Assembly (NCBI RefSeq): GCF_006151785.1
Contig: NZ_VDDD01000002.1
Location: 20,758 to 84,757, forward strand
Length of the DNA stretch: 64,000 nucleotides
Reading direction: 5' to 3'
Source of the DNA: Paracoccus marcusii
GTDB taxonomy: Bacteria > Pseudomonadota > Alphaproteobacteria > Rhodobacterales > Rhodobacteraceae
Below the pieces are notes generated by a model that saw only the letters and a list, made by a program, of their open reading frames with translations, was not told the origin of the DNA and made no database searches. The translations under genes were made by a program, and so were the position numbers. Shown piece by piece: positions 1 through 7,377 of this stretch (position 1 is the first letter of the stretch; each line of letters begins with the position of its first letter).

Positions 1-1062
1 CGACATCGCTTCTCCGAAACCGCCGGCGCCGGAGACGAGCCGGGTGAACTGGTAGACGAGCTCGCCCGCGCCGACGATCAGCGCGCCGATGCCGGTGCGG
101 ATCAGCGCCCCGCGCAGGACAACGAGCGCCGTGGCGAGGCCCCGGACCGAGAGCGCCGCAGCCGCCATGCCGGCGACCCAACGTCCCGCGAGGAACGCCG
201 CGAAGGTGGCGGCATAGGTGGTCAGGCGGCCGATGTTGTCCAAGAGACCGCGGATCGCGATGCCGAGCGGCCCGGTGCGGCTGGCCACCGCCGCCATGGC
301 ATCGGCGACGGCTTCCAGCGCAGGTGCCGCTGCGACCGCCAACTGGTTCGAGAGCCCGCGCCAGACCAACCCGAGCCGCGAGATGGCGTCGTTCGTCCGC
401 TCGATCTGGTCGGCGTCCTGCTCGGAGACGACAACCCCGAAGGCGAGGACGTCCTCTGTCGCCTGGCGCAGCGTCGCGGTGTCGATCCGGCTCATCGCGA
501 TGGAGCCTTCCTCGCCGAAGAGCTGGCCCGCGACCGCCGCGCGCTCGGCGGCAGGCACGAAGCTCTCGATCGCCGCGTTGATCGCGCCCACGCGCTGGTC
601 CAGCGGCAAGGCGATCAGCTCATTTGCTGAAAGCCCCAGCCGGTCGAGCGCGTCGGCAGCAGGGCCGGTCCCGGCGGCCGCCTGACTGAGACGGCGCGTC
701 AGATCCTTGGTGGCCTGCTCGATGCCGGACATGGAGACGCCCGCCAGATCGCCCGCGCGCTCCAGCGTCTGGATCGAGGCGACGGTGGTGCCGAGCGACT
801 GCGCCAGCTTCGCCTGCGCATCGACCGTCTGCAGGCTGGACCGGATCATCGCCACGCCAGCAGCGGCTGCGGCGGCCACGGCAGCGGCAGCCGCGACCCG
901 CACCCGCCGCGAGAAGGCCGCGAGCCGGGCGTTCGCGGCTTCCATCTCCCGGCTCAGCCGTCCGAAGCCGCGCGACCCGGCCTCGCCCACGCCTTCGAGT
1001 TCGGCGCGCACCTGCCGTCCGCCCACGGCCGCGAGGCGGACGCTGACCCTCTTCTCAGCCAT
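1..1062 (-). CDS. Phage tail tape measure protein (N-terminal part, runs off the window)
   Basis: An open frame on the minus strand starts with ATG at 1062 and continues without a stop to position 1, so 354 residues of the N-terminus are visible. It begins MAEKRVSVRLAAVGGRQVRA, followed by an Ala-rich helical stretch and long alpha-helical segments, with a hydrophobic Ala/Leu-rich stretch around residues 280-340. This is the usual make-up of tape measure proteins, which set tail length and are ejected with the DNA. It lies directly after the G/GT chaperone genes and its start overlaps the end of the frameshifted chaperone by 8 bp, exactly where a tape measure gene is expected. Family level is secure; subfamily is not. 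Confidence 0.85.
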   Translation of the reverse strand, partial: MAEKRVSVRLAAVGGRQVRAELEGVGEAGSRGFGRLSREMEAANARLAAFSRRVRVAAAAAVAAAAAAGVAMIRSSLQTVDAQAKLAQSLGTTVASIQTLERAGDLAGVSMSGIEQATKDLTRRLSQAAAGTGPAADALDRLGLSANELIALPLDQRVGAINAAIESFVPAAERAAVAGQLFGEEGSIAMSRIDTATLRQATEDVLAFGVVVSEQDADQIERTNDAISRLGLVWRGLSNQLAVAAAPALEAVADAMAAVASRTGPLGIAIRGLLDNIGRLTTYAATFAAFLAGRWVAGMAAAALSVRGLATALVVLRGALIRTGIGALIVGAGELVYQFTRLVSGAGGFGEAMS

Positions 1063-1722
1063 GGGAATGATCCATCTTTTCGTTGAGCTTGGCCACCATC
1101 ACCGCTTCGATGACGGGCAAGAGTTCACCCGCAGCAGCGGGCGGGACGCCGAGCGCATTTCCCAGAGCGAGGGCCGCGGACAGGTCCCAGCCGACCACCG
1201 CGCCGGGCAGCACGCGCAACTGACCGCCGAGGCGGCCGACGAGATCCCAGACCTGCCAGCCCTCATGGGTAAGCGGCCGGTTCAGGCGCGTCGGGCAGTC
1301 TTCGCACGCTTGCGCGCAGGCTTCGCAGTAGCGCTCGCCCCCGCCGAAGGACCACTCGGCGAGAGCGCGGAGGCGTTTTTTTCCTGTTCCAGCAGCAGGC
1401 CTTTGGACACGTAGGTCAATTGGAAGGCCTCGAAGATCGGCCAGACGTCGAGCAGCGTGTCGATGGCCTCGGGGGTGGGATCGATCGGGTTGCCGTCGGC
1501 ATCGCCGATGCCCTCCCAGCCGAGCACAGCCCGTCGCGCCAGCGCCTTGGCGAAGGCGACGGCGCGCTCCTCGTCGGAAGCCTCCTCGGGCACCGCCTCG
1601 ACGGCGGGGTCGCTGCGCGTCGCGACCATCAGGGCGGTCGTCAGCGGGCGCAGTTGCACCCGGACGCCGGGGGCGAGGTCATGCCAGCGCGGCGCGTTGG
1701 TCAGGTCGAGCGTCAGCATCAA
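1055..1722 (-). CDS. Phage tail assembly chaperone, -1 frameshift form (lambda gpGT analogue)
   Basis: Slipping back one base at the run of seven A's (minus strand, 1382-1376) joins the first 116 codons to an otherwise start-less open frame that runs to TGA at 1057-1055. The product would be about 222 residues. The added 106-residue T domain contains a cysteine-rich stretch (YCEACAQACEDCPTRL) and ends EKMDHSHG. Its stop overlaps the tape measure start by 8 bp. Conserved -1 frameshifts at this locus are established for many long-tailed phages (lambda G/GT). The frame, slippery site and synteny are seen directly; the efficiency of shifting is unknown. Confidence 0.8.
1282..1722 (-). CDS. Phage tail assembly chaperone, short form (lambda gpG analogue)
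   Basis: A 146-residue protein whose ATG overlaps the stop of the tail tube gene (ATGA). The N-terminal 110 residues are acidic and ordered (MMLTLDLTNAPRW...), while the last 30 residues are a low-complexity Ala/Lys/Arg tail that is simply what follows if the ribosome does not shift frame. Its position between the tail tube and tape measure genes is that of the lambda G chaperone, which binds tape measure protein during tail assembly. The heptamer A AAA AAC at codons 114-116 permits the longer product listed separately. Function is inferred from synteny and the frameshift signal more than from sequence. Confidence 0.8.
   Translation of the reverse strand: MMLTLDLTNAPRWHDLAPGVRVQLRPLTTALMVATRSDPAVEAVPEEASDEERAVAFAKALARRAVLGWEGIGDADGNPIDPTPEAIDTLLDVWPIFEAFQLTYVSKGLLLEQEKNASALSPSGPSAGASATAKPARKRAKTARRA
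1375..1382 (-). other. Programmed -1 ribosomal frameshift slippery site
   Basis: On the minus strand the zero-frame codons read GAA AAA AAC, giving the canonical X XXY YYZ heptamer A AAA AAC. Both tRNAs can re-pair after a -1 slip, and the -1 frame is open from here to 1055 whereas the zero frame ends in a low-complexity tail at 1282. No stimulatory hairpin was worked out by eye, although the GC-rich sequence downstream could fold. Confidence 0.8.
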
Positions 1723-2660
1723 TACGTCTCCACGTCATTCACGAGGGTGGCGGTGCACATCCGGCCGACGACGCTGTCGCGCGCGGCCTGCCAGTCGAAT
1801 GTCGCCTGGACGCCCTGCGGCCCGGAAATCTCGATCCGTGGACGCGGCAGGTAGACGGCGTGCACGGTGAAGGAGAAGCTTTCGCCTGAAGGCAGGACGT
1901 AGGCGAATTCCATCTCGCAGGCCTCGCCGTTGATCGCCTGCGTCACCAGCGTCTGGTCGGCGAAGCGCACCTCGATCCGGCCCGTCAGCGCGGCAATGGA
2001 TGGATCCGCGCCATCGATGCGGCCGTCCGAGCGGATGGTCTCGATCCGGTCGAGGTTGTTGGCGTAGGTGATCTCGGCCGAGACCACATTGCCGAGGGCG
2101 GTGCCGTTCCGGGTGATCGCCCCGTTGAAATGGCCGAAGCGCTTCAACTCCAGTGCGGCGGGCGTTCCGGCACTGGTCGTGGTGCCGACCGTCTCGCCCT
2201 GCGCCACCAGCCGCGCGGTCGCGGTGAGCAGGCCCGAGCGCTGCATCTGCCAGGTGATCTGGTCGAGCACGCAGCCCGAGTACATCGCATAGCGGGGCAC
2301 CTCGGGCATGCCGGTCTCGATCGACATCGAGGGCAACGTCCAGGACCCCGACTGAAATTCGTGGCTGTACGGGGCCTCCGCGCCCGTGGTCGTGGGCGCG
2401 CCGAAGGCTGCCTTCAGCCAGAAGCCGAACGCCTCGGCGTCCAGCGGCACGACGACGTCGCCGTCGGCCGTCACGGCGTCCTTGATCGGCGCTAGCGGAT
2501 CGCGGCCGTAGCCGAGAAGCTCCGAATTCAGCAGCGGCTGCTCCGCGCCGAGCGACGTGCTGGCGAAGGGCATGCGGGTGAAGCCGCTGACGGGCGGCGT
2601 TCCATAGGTCGTCTCGAACGCAAGCGCCATCAGCGCTCGCGCCCCTTGGGCTCGTGCCAT
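1719..2660 (-). CDS. Phage major tail tube protein
   Basis: A 313-residue protein starting MARAQGARALMALAFETTYG. The early 'ETTYGTPP' segment, the beta-rich body and the length fit the tail tube family of siphophages (the Phage_tail_tube type seen in alphaproteobacterial prophages). These subunits stack as hexamers to form the tube through which DNA passes. The stop overlaps the ATG of the tail chaperone, and the gene upstream is a tail terminator-like protein, so the order terminator, tube, G/GT, tape measure is the standard one. Family assignment is from recall and synteny. Confidence 0.8.
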   Translation of the reverse strand: MARAQGARALMALAFETTYGTPPVSGFTRMPFASTSLGAEQPLLNSELLGYGRDPLAPIKDAVTADGDVVVPLDAEAFGFWLKAAFGAPTTTGAEAPYSHEFQSGSWTLPSMSIETGMPEVPRYAMYSGCVLDQITWQMQRSGLLTATARLVAQGETVGTTTSAGTPAALELKRFGHFNGAITRNGTALGNVVSAEITYANNLDRIETIRSDGRIDGADPSIAALTGRIEVRFADQTLVTQAINGEACEMEFAYVLPSGESFSFTVHAVYLPRPRIEISGPQGVQATFDWQAARDSVVGRMCTATLVNDVETY

Positions 2661-2684
2661 GTTCGTCTCCTGTGGTCGGTTGGG

Positions 2685-3101
2685 TCAGGCCAGCGGGTCG
2701 GCCGTGGAATAGTGCAGCACGACCGGGATAACGGCGGCCTTCAGACTCGCCGCGCCCTCGACCGGCAGATCGACCGGGCGCGGGGCTTCGGCCTCGACCC
2801 AGTCGCAGAACCCGCCCAGCGTCCGGTCGGCGGCGAGCGCTGCGCCGATGCTGGCGGTCAGCGTGTCAAAGGCGGCGTCGCGATCGGCACCCTGAACGAC
2901 CGCCTCGATCTCGGCTCGGTGCTGGTAGTGATAGCGCAGCGGCGACAGCGTGACTTCGGGCGCACCTGGTTCGCCATCGCGCAGGATCATCAGGCCCTCG
3001 ACCGGCATGCGCTCGGGCAGCACGTCCCCGCGCAGAGCGGTGGCGGGCAGCGCCGAGAGCCGCGCGTGCAGCGCGACGAGGATGGTTTCGCGAGGTGTCA
3101 T
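2685..3101 (-). CDS. Phage tail terminator-like protein (sometimes mislabelled acyl-CoA transferase)
   Basis: A 138-residue protein, MTPRETILVALHARLSALPA..., ending HYSTADPLA. Length, alpha/beta character and location directly upstream of the tail tube gene match the lambda gpU / tail terminator or minor tail group that caps the tube and joins it to the head. From memory, close relatives in Rhodobacterales prophages are often annotated as 'acyl-CoA transferase', which looks like error propagation: no transferase motif is visible. Its ATG overlaps the stop of merR (ATGA at 3098-3101), so the mercury cassette is joined to the phage operon with no spare base. Confidence 0.65.
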   Translation of the reverse strand: MTPRETILVALHARLSALPATALRGDVLPERMPVEGLMILRDGEPGAPEVTLSPLRYHYQHRAEIEAVVQGADRDAAFDTLTASIGAALAADRTLGGFCDWVEAEAPRPVDLPVEGAASLKAAVIPVVLHYSTADPLA

Positions 3102-3523
3102 GGGTCGGCCGAGTTGGAAATCGCGTCGAGCACCGGACAATCGGGGACTTCGGCGCCCGAACACCTGGATGCAGTTGTAGCGAGGACGGATTCGATACGC
3201 CGAAGATCCGCGATCCTCGCGCGGACATCGGCAAGGTGCCGCTCCGTCCGTTCCTTGACCTCGGCGCAGGTCGGCGCGGCGCCGTCGCCGAGCCCCATCA
3301 GCCCGCGGATGTCCTCCATCGAGAACCCGAGTTCGCGGGCGCGCAGGATGAAGCGGAGGCGTGTGGCGTGTGCGGCGGAATAGACCCGGTAGCCGGCGTC
3401 CGTGCGGGGCGGGTCGGGCAGCAGGCCGGTCTTCTCGTAATAGCGGATCGTCTCGATGTTGCAGCCGGTCGCCCGGGCCAGGTCGCCGCGTGTGAAGCCG
3501 CTCTCGCGCTCGTGATCGGTCAT
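3098..3523 (-). CDS. merR: Mercury(II) resistance regulator MerR
   Basis: A 141-residue MerR family regulator starting MTDHERESGFTRGDLARATG. The N-terminal winged HTH is followed by the family signature IETIRYYEKTGLL, then a dimerisation helix and the metal-binding end. The three cysteines that bind Hg(II) in MerR are present: one in 'PTCAEV' and two in 'RCSGAEVPDCP'. It is divergent from merTPFA and flanks the operator at 3538-3568. It normally represses and, with Hg(II), activates the mer promoter by untwisting its long spacer. It is read in the same direction as the phage late genes and its stop overlaps the next phage gene. ATG 3523 was chosen over an upstream ATG at 3577 because that would lie inside the operator. 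Confidence 0.93.
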   Translation of the reverse strand: MTDHERESGFTRGDLARATGCNIETIRYYEKTGLLPDPPRTDAGYRVYSAAHATRLRFILRARELGFSMEDIRGLMGLGDGAAPTCAEVKERTERHLADVRARIADLRRIESVLATTASRCSGAEVPDCPVLDAISNSADP

Positions 3524-3537
3524 GGGCAAGTTTCCTC

Positions 3538-3568
3538 TTGAGCCTGTAGTTGCTACAGACCCTACACC
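3538..3568 (+). promoter_or_regulatory. merTPFA promoter and MerR operator
   Basis: The sequence shows a -35 element TTGAGC (3538-3543) and a -10-like TACACC (3563-3568) separated by 19 bp. The long spacer contains a perfect inverted repeat CTGTAG-TTG-CTACAG (3544-3558). An over-long 19-bp spacer holding a dyad is the hallmark of MerR-regulated promoters. It lies between the divergent merR and merT start codons. Confidence 0.9.
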
Positions 3569-3599
3569 CATCGTCAATCACAGACGAGAGGTGCGCGAC

Positions 3600-3989
3600 A
3601 TGGCGCTGACAGACGACAGAACGGACAGCACGGGCGCGGATCGCCCCGCCCGAAAGGGCTGGCTCGCGGCGGGCGGTGTGGTGGGCGCCTTTCTCGCCTC
3701 GGCCTGCTGCATCGGGCCGCTGGTGCTTCTGACTCTCGGCATCTCGGGCGCCTGGATCGGCAACCTGACGGCTCTGGAGCCTTACAAGCCGATCTTCGCC
3801 GTGATCGCGCTCGGCTTCATCGCGGCGGGTTTCTGGCAGGTCTATTTCCGCAAGCCAACCGTCTGCGAACCCGGTTCCTACTGCGCAAGGCCAGCATCGG
3901 CGCGCATCACCAAGTCGGCTCTCTGGGCCTCCCTGATCCTCGTTCTCGCAGCCCTCACCATCGACTGGTGGGCCCCGCTTCTCTACTGA
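3600..3989 (+). CDS. merT: Mercuric ion transporter MerT
   Basis: A 129-residue inner-membrane protein with three hydrophobic segments. The first transmembrane helix contains the Cys pair 'SACCIGP', and the cytoplasmic loop holds two more cysteines in 'CEPGSYC', the arrangement MerT uses to take Hg(II) from periplasmic MerP and hand it to MerA. ATG 3600 was chosen because it follows a purine-rich ribosome site (GAGAGG); an in-frame upstream start at 3522 would run through the operator. First gene of the merTPFA operon. Confidence 0.92.
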   Translation: MALTDDRTDSTGADRPARKGWLAAGGVVGAFLASACCIGPLVLLTLGISGAWIGNLTALEPYKPIFAVIALGFIAAGFWQVYFRKPTVCEPGSYCARPASARITKSALWASLILVLAALTIDWWAPLLY

Positions 3990-4007
3990 CCCCGAAAGGA
4001 CATCCAC

Positions 4008-4313
4008 ATGAAGAAGATCCTTGCACTCGCCTTGTTCGGCCTGACCGCCGTTGTGCCGATCACCGCCATCCCTGTTGCCGCGCAGACCGTCGCCGCCGAG
4101 CAGACCGTCACCTTCGCGGTGGACAACATGACCTGCGCGCTCTGCCCAGTCACCGTGAAGCGTGCGATGGAGGGCGTCGCGGGCGTGCGCGCCGTCGAGA
4201 TCGACTTCGATGCCCGCACCGCCACGGTGATCTTCGACACCGCCGCGACGAGCGCCGACGCCATCGCGACCGCGTCGGCCAATGCAGGCTACCCGGCGCG
4301 TGTCGCGGGCTGA
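4008..4313 (+). CDS. merP: Periplasmic mercury-binding protein MerP
   Basis: A 101-residue protein with an N-terminal signal peptide (MKKILALALFGLTAVVPITA, cleavage probably after 'VAAQT' or 'VAA') followed by one heavy-metal-associated domain. The metal site is 'NMTCALC', equivalent to the family GMTCxxC. It binds Hg(II) in the periplasm and passes it to MerT. It follows merT by 18 bp and precedes merF by 4 bp. Confidence 0.92.
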   Translation: MKKILALALFGLTAVVPITAIPVAAQTVAAEQTVTFAVDNMTCALCPVTVKRAMEGVAGVRAVEIDFDARTATVIFDTAATSADAIATASANAGYPARVAG

Positions 4314-4317
4314 CGAG

Positions 4318-4551
4318 ATGACCGAGCAGTCCGACCGCAAGCTGATCGCGACAGGGATCGTCGGCACCGTCATCGCGGCGCTCTGCTGCTTCACTCCGGT
4401 GCTGGTGGTGCTTCTGGGTGCCGTGGGCCTGTCGGCCTGGCTGGGTTGGCTCGACTACGTTCTGCTGCCCGCGCTCGCCTTTTTCGTCGCGCTGACCGTG
4501 TACGCGGTCTGGAGACGGCAGCGGCGCCAGACCACTCGAACGGATGGATGA
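4318..4551 (+). CDS. merF: Mercury transporter MerF
   Basis: A 77-residue inner-membrane protein with two transmembrane helices. The first carries the cysteine pair 'ALCCFTP', the Hg(II)-binding pair of MerF. It is an additional mercury uptake protein, often found with MerT in alphaproteobacterial mer operons. ATG 4318 lies just after the merP stop; an in-frame upstream start at 4282 would overlap merP. Its stop overlaps the first possible merA start. Confidence 0.88.
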   Translation: MTEQSDRKLIATGIVGTVIAALCCFTPVLVVLLGAVGLSAWLGWLDYVLLPALAFFVALTVYAVWRRQRRQTTRTDG

Positions 4552-5980
4552 CTTGATGAAAGACGATTGCTGCGCGCCCAAGGGCGATTTCGACCTTGCC
4601 GTGATCGGCGCCGGATCGGCCGGGTTCTCGGCCGCGATCACCGCCGCCGAGGGAGGCAAGCGCGTCGCGCTGATCGGCCATGGCACCATCGGCGGGACCT
4701 GCGTGAACGTGGGCTGTGTGCCCTCCAAGACGATGATCCGGGCCGCGGAAGCCCTGCACGGTGCGCAGACAGCACATCGGTTCCCGGGCCTGAACAGCGA
4801 GGCGCAGGTCGCCGACTGGTCGGCGCTGATTGCGGCCAAGGACGATCTTGTCGCGACACTGCGCCAGAAGAAGTACGCCGATCTGCTGCCGGGCTACGGC
4901 GGTGTGACCTATCTCGACGAGGGTCCGGCGCGTCTCGTCCTCGGCGGGGTCGAGGTCGGCGGGCGCAGGATCACGGCTCCCAAGGTGATCGTCGCGACCG
5001 GTGGCCGACCCGCCGTGCCCGACATCCCTGGGATCCAGGACGCACCAACGCTCGACAGCACGTCGCTGCTGGAGCTGGACCGGTTGCCCGAAAGCCTGAT
5101 CTTCCTCGGCGGCGGCTACATCGGCGTGGAGCTGGCGCAGATGATGGCGCGGATGGGCACCCGCGTCACCATTGTCTGCCGCTCGCGCCTGCTGCCGCGC
5201 ACAGAGCCGGAGGTGTCCCGGGCGCTGACGGAGACGCTGCGCGCCGAGGGCGTCGCGGTTGTCGATGGCGCGACCTACGACGCCGCACGGCGCGACGGGG
5301 TCCGTGCGGTCCTGACGGTGACGGTGGACGGCGCAGACCGCGATCTGACGGCCGACCGCCTCGTCCTGACGACGGGACGCGCAGCCAACACCGAGGGGCT
5401 GGGCCTCGCGGAGATGGGCGTCGAGACCGACGCGCGTGGCGCGATCCGGGTGGGCGACGACATGCAGACCACGAAGGCCGGCATCTTCGCGGCGGGCGAT
5501 GTGACCGACCGCGACCAGTTCGTCTACATGGCCGCCTATGGCGCCAAGCTCGCGTCCCGCAACGCCGTTCTGGGCGGGGCGGAGCGCTACGACAACGCCG
5601 CGATGCCGTGGGTGGTGTTCACCGATCCGCAGGTCGCCGGCGTCGGGCTGACCGAGGCGCAGGCGCGCGCCGCGGGTCATGACGTCAAAACCAGTGTGCT
5701 GACGCTCGACAACGTGCCCCGCGCGCTCGCCGCCCGCGACACGCGCGGCCTGATCAAGCTCGTCGCGGACCGGGCGACCGACCGCCTCCTGGGCGGCGTG
5801 ATCATGGCGCCGGAGGGAGCCGACAGTGTCCAGACGCTCGCCATGGCGCTCAAGTTCGGCATGACGACAAAGGCGCTCGGCGAGACGATCTTCCCCTATC
5901 TGACCACGGTAGAGGGGCTGAAGCTCGCCGCGCAGACCTTCGACAAGGATGTCGCGAAGCTGTCGTGCTGCGCGGGGTAA
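4544..5980 (+). CDS. merA: Mercuric reductase MerA (short form without the N-terminal metal domain)
   Basis: A 478-residue FAD/NADPH-dependent reductase that converts Hg(II) to volatile Hg(0) in the cytoplasm. Visible elements are the FAD-binding GAGSAGFSA near residue 23, the redox-active pair in GGTCVNVGCVPSK (C53, C58), the NAD(P)-binding GGGYIGVELA near residue 190, the second FAD motif ending 'IFAAGDVTD', and the C-terminal vicinal cysteines CC (475-476) that carry Hg to the active site. The separate NmerA HMA domain of longer MerA proteins is absent. The start may be ATG 4544 (overlapping merF by 8 bp) or ATG 4556. Last gene of the cassette; phage genes resume 50 bp later on the other strand. 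Confidence 0.95.
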   Translation: MDDLMKDDCCAPKGDFDLAVIGAGSAGFSAAITAAEGGKRVALIGHGTIGGTCVNVGCVPSKTMIRAAEALHGAQTAHRFPGLNSEAQVADWSALIAAKDDLVATLRQKKYADLLPGYGGVTYLDEGPARLVLGGVEVGGRRITAPKVIVATGGRPAVPDIPGIQDAPTLDSTSLLELDRLPESLIFLGGGYIGVELAQMMARMGTRVTIVCRSRLLPRTEPEVSRALTETLRAEGVAVVDGATYDAARRDGVRAVLTVTVDGADRDLTADRLVLTTGRAANTEGLGLAEMGVETDARGAIRVGDDMQTTKAGIFAAGDVTDRDQFVYMAAYGAKLASRNAVLGGAERYDNAAMPWVVFTDPQVAGVGLTEAQARAAGHDVKTSVLTLDNVPRALAARDTRGLIKLVADRATDRLLGGVIMAPEGADSVQTLAMALKFGMTTKALGETIFPYLTTVEGLKLAAQTFDKDVAKLSCCAG

Positions 5981-6030
5981 CCCGAGCCGTCGGTTTCGTG
6001 GCTGCCGAGCAAGATTGCGCATCGATGCGA

Positions 6031-6660
6031 TCACAACCTACCCCCCACCCAGTTCGCCACGATCAGCCCCGGCACGCTGTCCAACGCCCGGTCTGCATCC
6101 CGCGCCAGATCCAGCCGCTTCGGCAGCTTGACCTGTGGCACCAGCAGGAAGATCGGCGCAGTGACCTTTCCGCGCCCGGTCTTCGACCGCGACACCACCG
6201 CCTGGCCTTTCGTGTTCAGCCGCCCCTCGGCGACCAGCAGGCTGGGGCCCGTCCGGCGATAGACGAAACGCAGGCGGAGGCCGCGTCGCCGCTCCCATTC
6301 ACCGGGGGTGATCCGGCCGCCGCGCAGGGATTTGCCCGCCGCGGGCAGCGGGATCGCCAGCCAGAACCCGTTCTTCGATCGGATCAGCGGCCCGGTGTCA
6401 TGCGCACCGACGATTACCGGCGCCTTCGACCAGACCAGCGCCGCAGCCTCAAGGCTCTCGCCCGACCTCGGGAAGTTCTGGCTCCGGATCGAGTTGGCGA
6501 GCCGTGTACCAAGCCCCGCGCCGGTGATCTGCAACCGCCACGCCGTCTTCAGCCCAGTCCCGGCCTCGCGAATGGCGGCGGTGACGGCCCGTTCACCCGC
6601 CGCGACCTCGGCCGCCATCATCGCGACGATGTCGGGATCGATGTCGAGCTTCAGTTTCAC
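6031..6660 (-). CDS. DUF6441 family phage protein (neck/tail completion type)
   Basis: A 209-residue protein, MKLKLDIDPDIVAMMAAEVA..., with a conserved-looking centre (GARLI/SKNGFWLAIPLP..., VPQVKLPKRLDLA) that I recognise as the DUF6441 group of Rhodobacterales prophages. Its place between the head-tail joining gene and the tail terminator matches the HK97 gp10 neck position, so a role in joining head and tail is likely. The mer cassette separates it from its expected downstream neighbour at 2685-3101. Confidence 0.7.
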   Translation of the reverse strand: MKLKLDIDPDIVAMMAAEVAAGERAVTAAIREAGTGLKTAWRLQITGAGLGTRLANSIRSQNFPRSGESLEAAALVWSKAPVIVGAHDTGPLIRSKNGFWLAIPLPAAGKSLRGGRITPGEWERRRGLRLRFVYRRTGPSLLVAEGRLNTKGQAVVSRSKTGRGKVTAPIFLLVPQVKLPKRLDLARDADRALDSVPGLIVANWVGGRL

Positions 6661-6968
6661 GCGGGCCTCAGGTCGACGGTCCAGACCAGCCGCTCGCGGT
6701 CGCGGACCGGCTCGCCCTGTATGAGGAAGGCGTCGCCGTCGATCTCGATGCGGTCGCCGGGACGCGGGTTCGCCACCTCGGCCACGCGCAGGTCGATCCG
6801 GGTGGTTTCGGACCAGAGCCGCGCGTCGCCGAAGTCGGTGACCGCGTCGGCGCGACGGGCGACGGCACGCACCAGCACGGGTGTACCGCCGTCGGCGATG
6901 TAGACCGCGTCCCGGCCGATGTTCGGATCGGCGAAGAGCGCGCCGATGGCGGCGGCGAAGGCCGACAT
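6657..6968 (-). CDS. Phage head-tail joining protein (putative)
   Basis: A 103-residue protein, MSAFAAAIGALFADPNIGRD..., predicted beta-rich, with 'RPGDRIEIDGDAFLIQGEPVRD' typical of the small FII/head-closure group. ATG 6968 overlaps the stop of the DUF2190 gene and its own stop overlaps the DUF6441 start. Location between capsid genes and neck gene supports a head-completion role; sequence evidence alone is modest. Confidence 0.65.
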   Translation of the reverse strand: MSAFAAAIGALFADPNIGRDAVYIADGGTPVLVRAVARRADAVTDFGDARLWSETTRIDLRVAEVANPRPGDRIEIDGDAFLIQGEPVRDRERLVWTVDLRPA

Positions 6969-7303
6969 CAGAACGTCGCGTTCAGGCGCACCCGGCCGAT
7001 GGTGTCGCCGGCGCCGCTCGCCACCGCCTCGACGGCCGCGCCGATGAGGGTGTTGTCGGTCGCGACGGTCGTGGTGCGCTTGTTGGTGTCGTCCCAATAG
7101 ACCTTGGCGCCAACCGTCCACGCCTGGGAGCCGACCTTGGTGATGTCGAACACGCCGACGAGCGCGGTCTCGACGGGCTCGCCAATGGCGGCGGCACCCG
7201 CGGCGATGCCGAAGATGGAGCCGACGAGCAGGCCATCGCCGGAGGCGACGGCATAGGGCGCGGTCAGGGTGATGGTGTTGCCGGGCTGGACGTAGGTTTT
7301 CAT
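6968..7303 (-). CDS. DUF2190 capsid decoration (cement) protein
   Basis: A 111-residue protein starting MKTYVQPGNTITLTAPYAVA, the characteristic opening of the DUF2190 family, with the typical 'VGVFDITK' and 'WDDTNK' segments. These small beta proteins decorate or cement capsids and are encoded next to the major capsid gene, as here (75 bp downstream of it). Confidence 0.8.
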   Translation of the reverse strand: MKTYVQPGNTITLTAPYAVASGDGLLVGSIFGIAAGAAAIGEPVETALVGVFDITKVGSQAWTVGAKVYWDDTNKRTTTVATDNTLIGAAVEAVASGAGDTIGRVRLNATF

Positions 7304-7377
7304 GATGGGGATCCTCGTGGAAAGACGAAGGGCGGCCCGTCAGGACCGCCCGTGTGTCAGGGTTCAGGAAGCGCGCC

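Noticed and set aside
2685..4394. Long minus-strand frame covering merR, merT and merP
   Set aside because: Only its last 138 codons (2685-3101) are a real gene; the rest is a GC-rich shadow of the mer genes.
3098..6030. Transposon origin of the mer cassette
   Set aside because: No transposase, resolvase or terminal inverted repeats are visible at either edge; a Tn21/Tn501-type element would show them.
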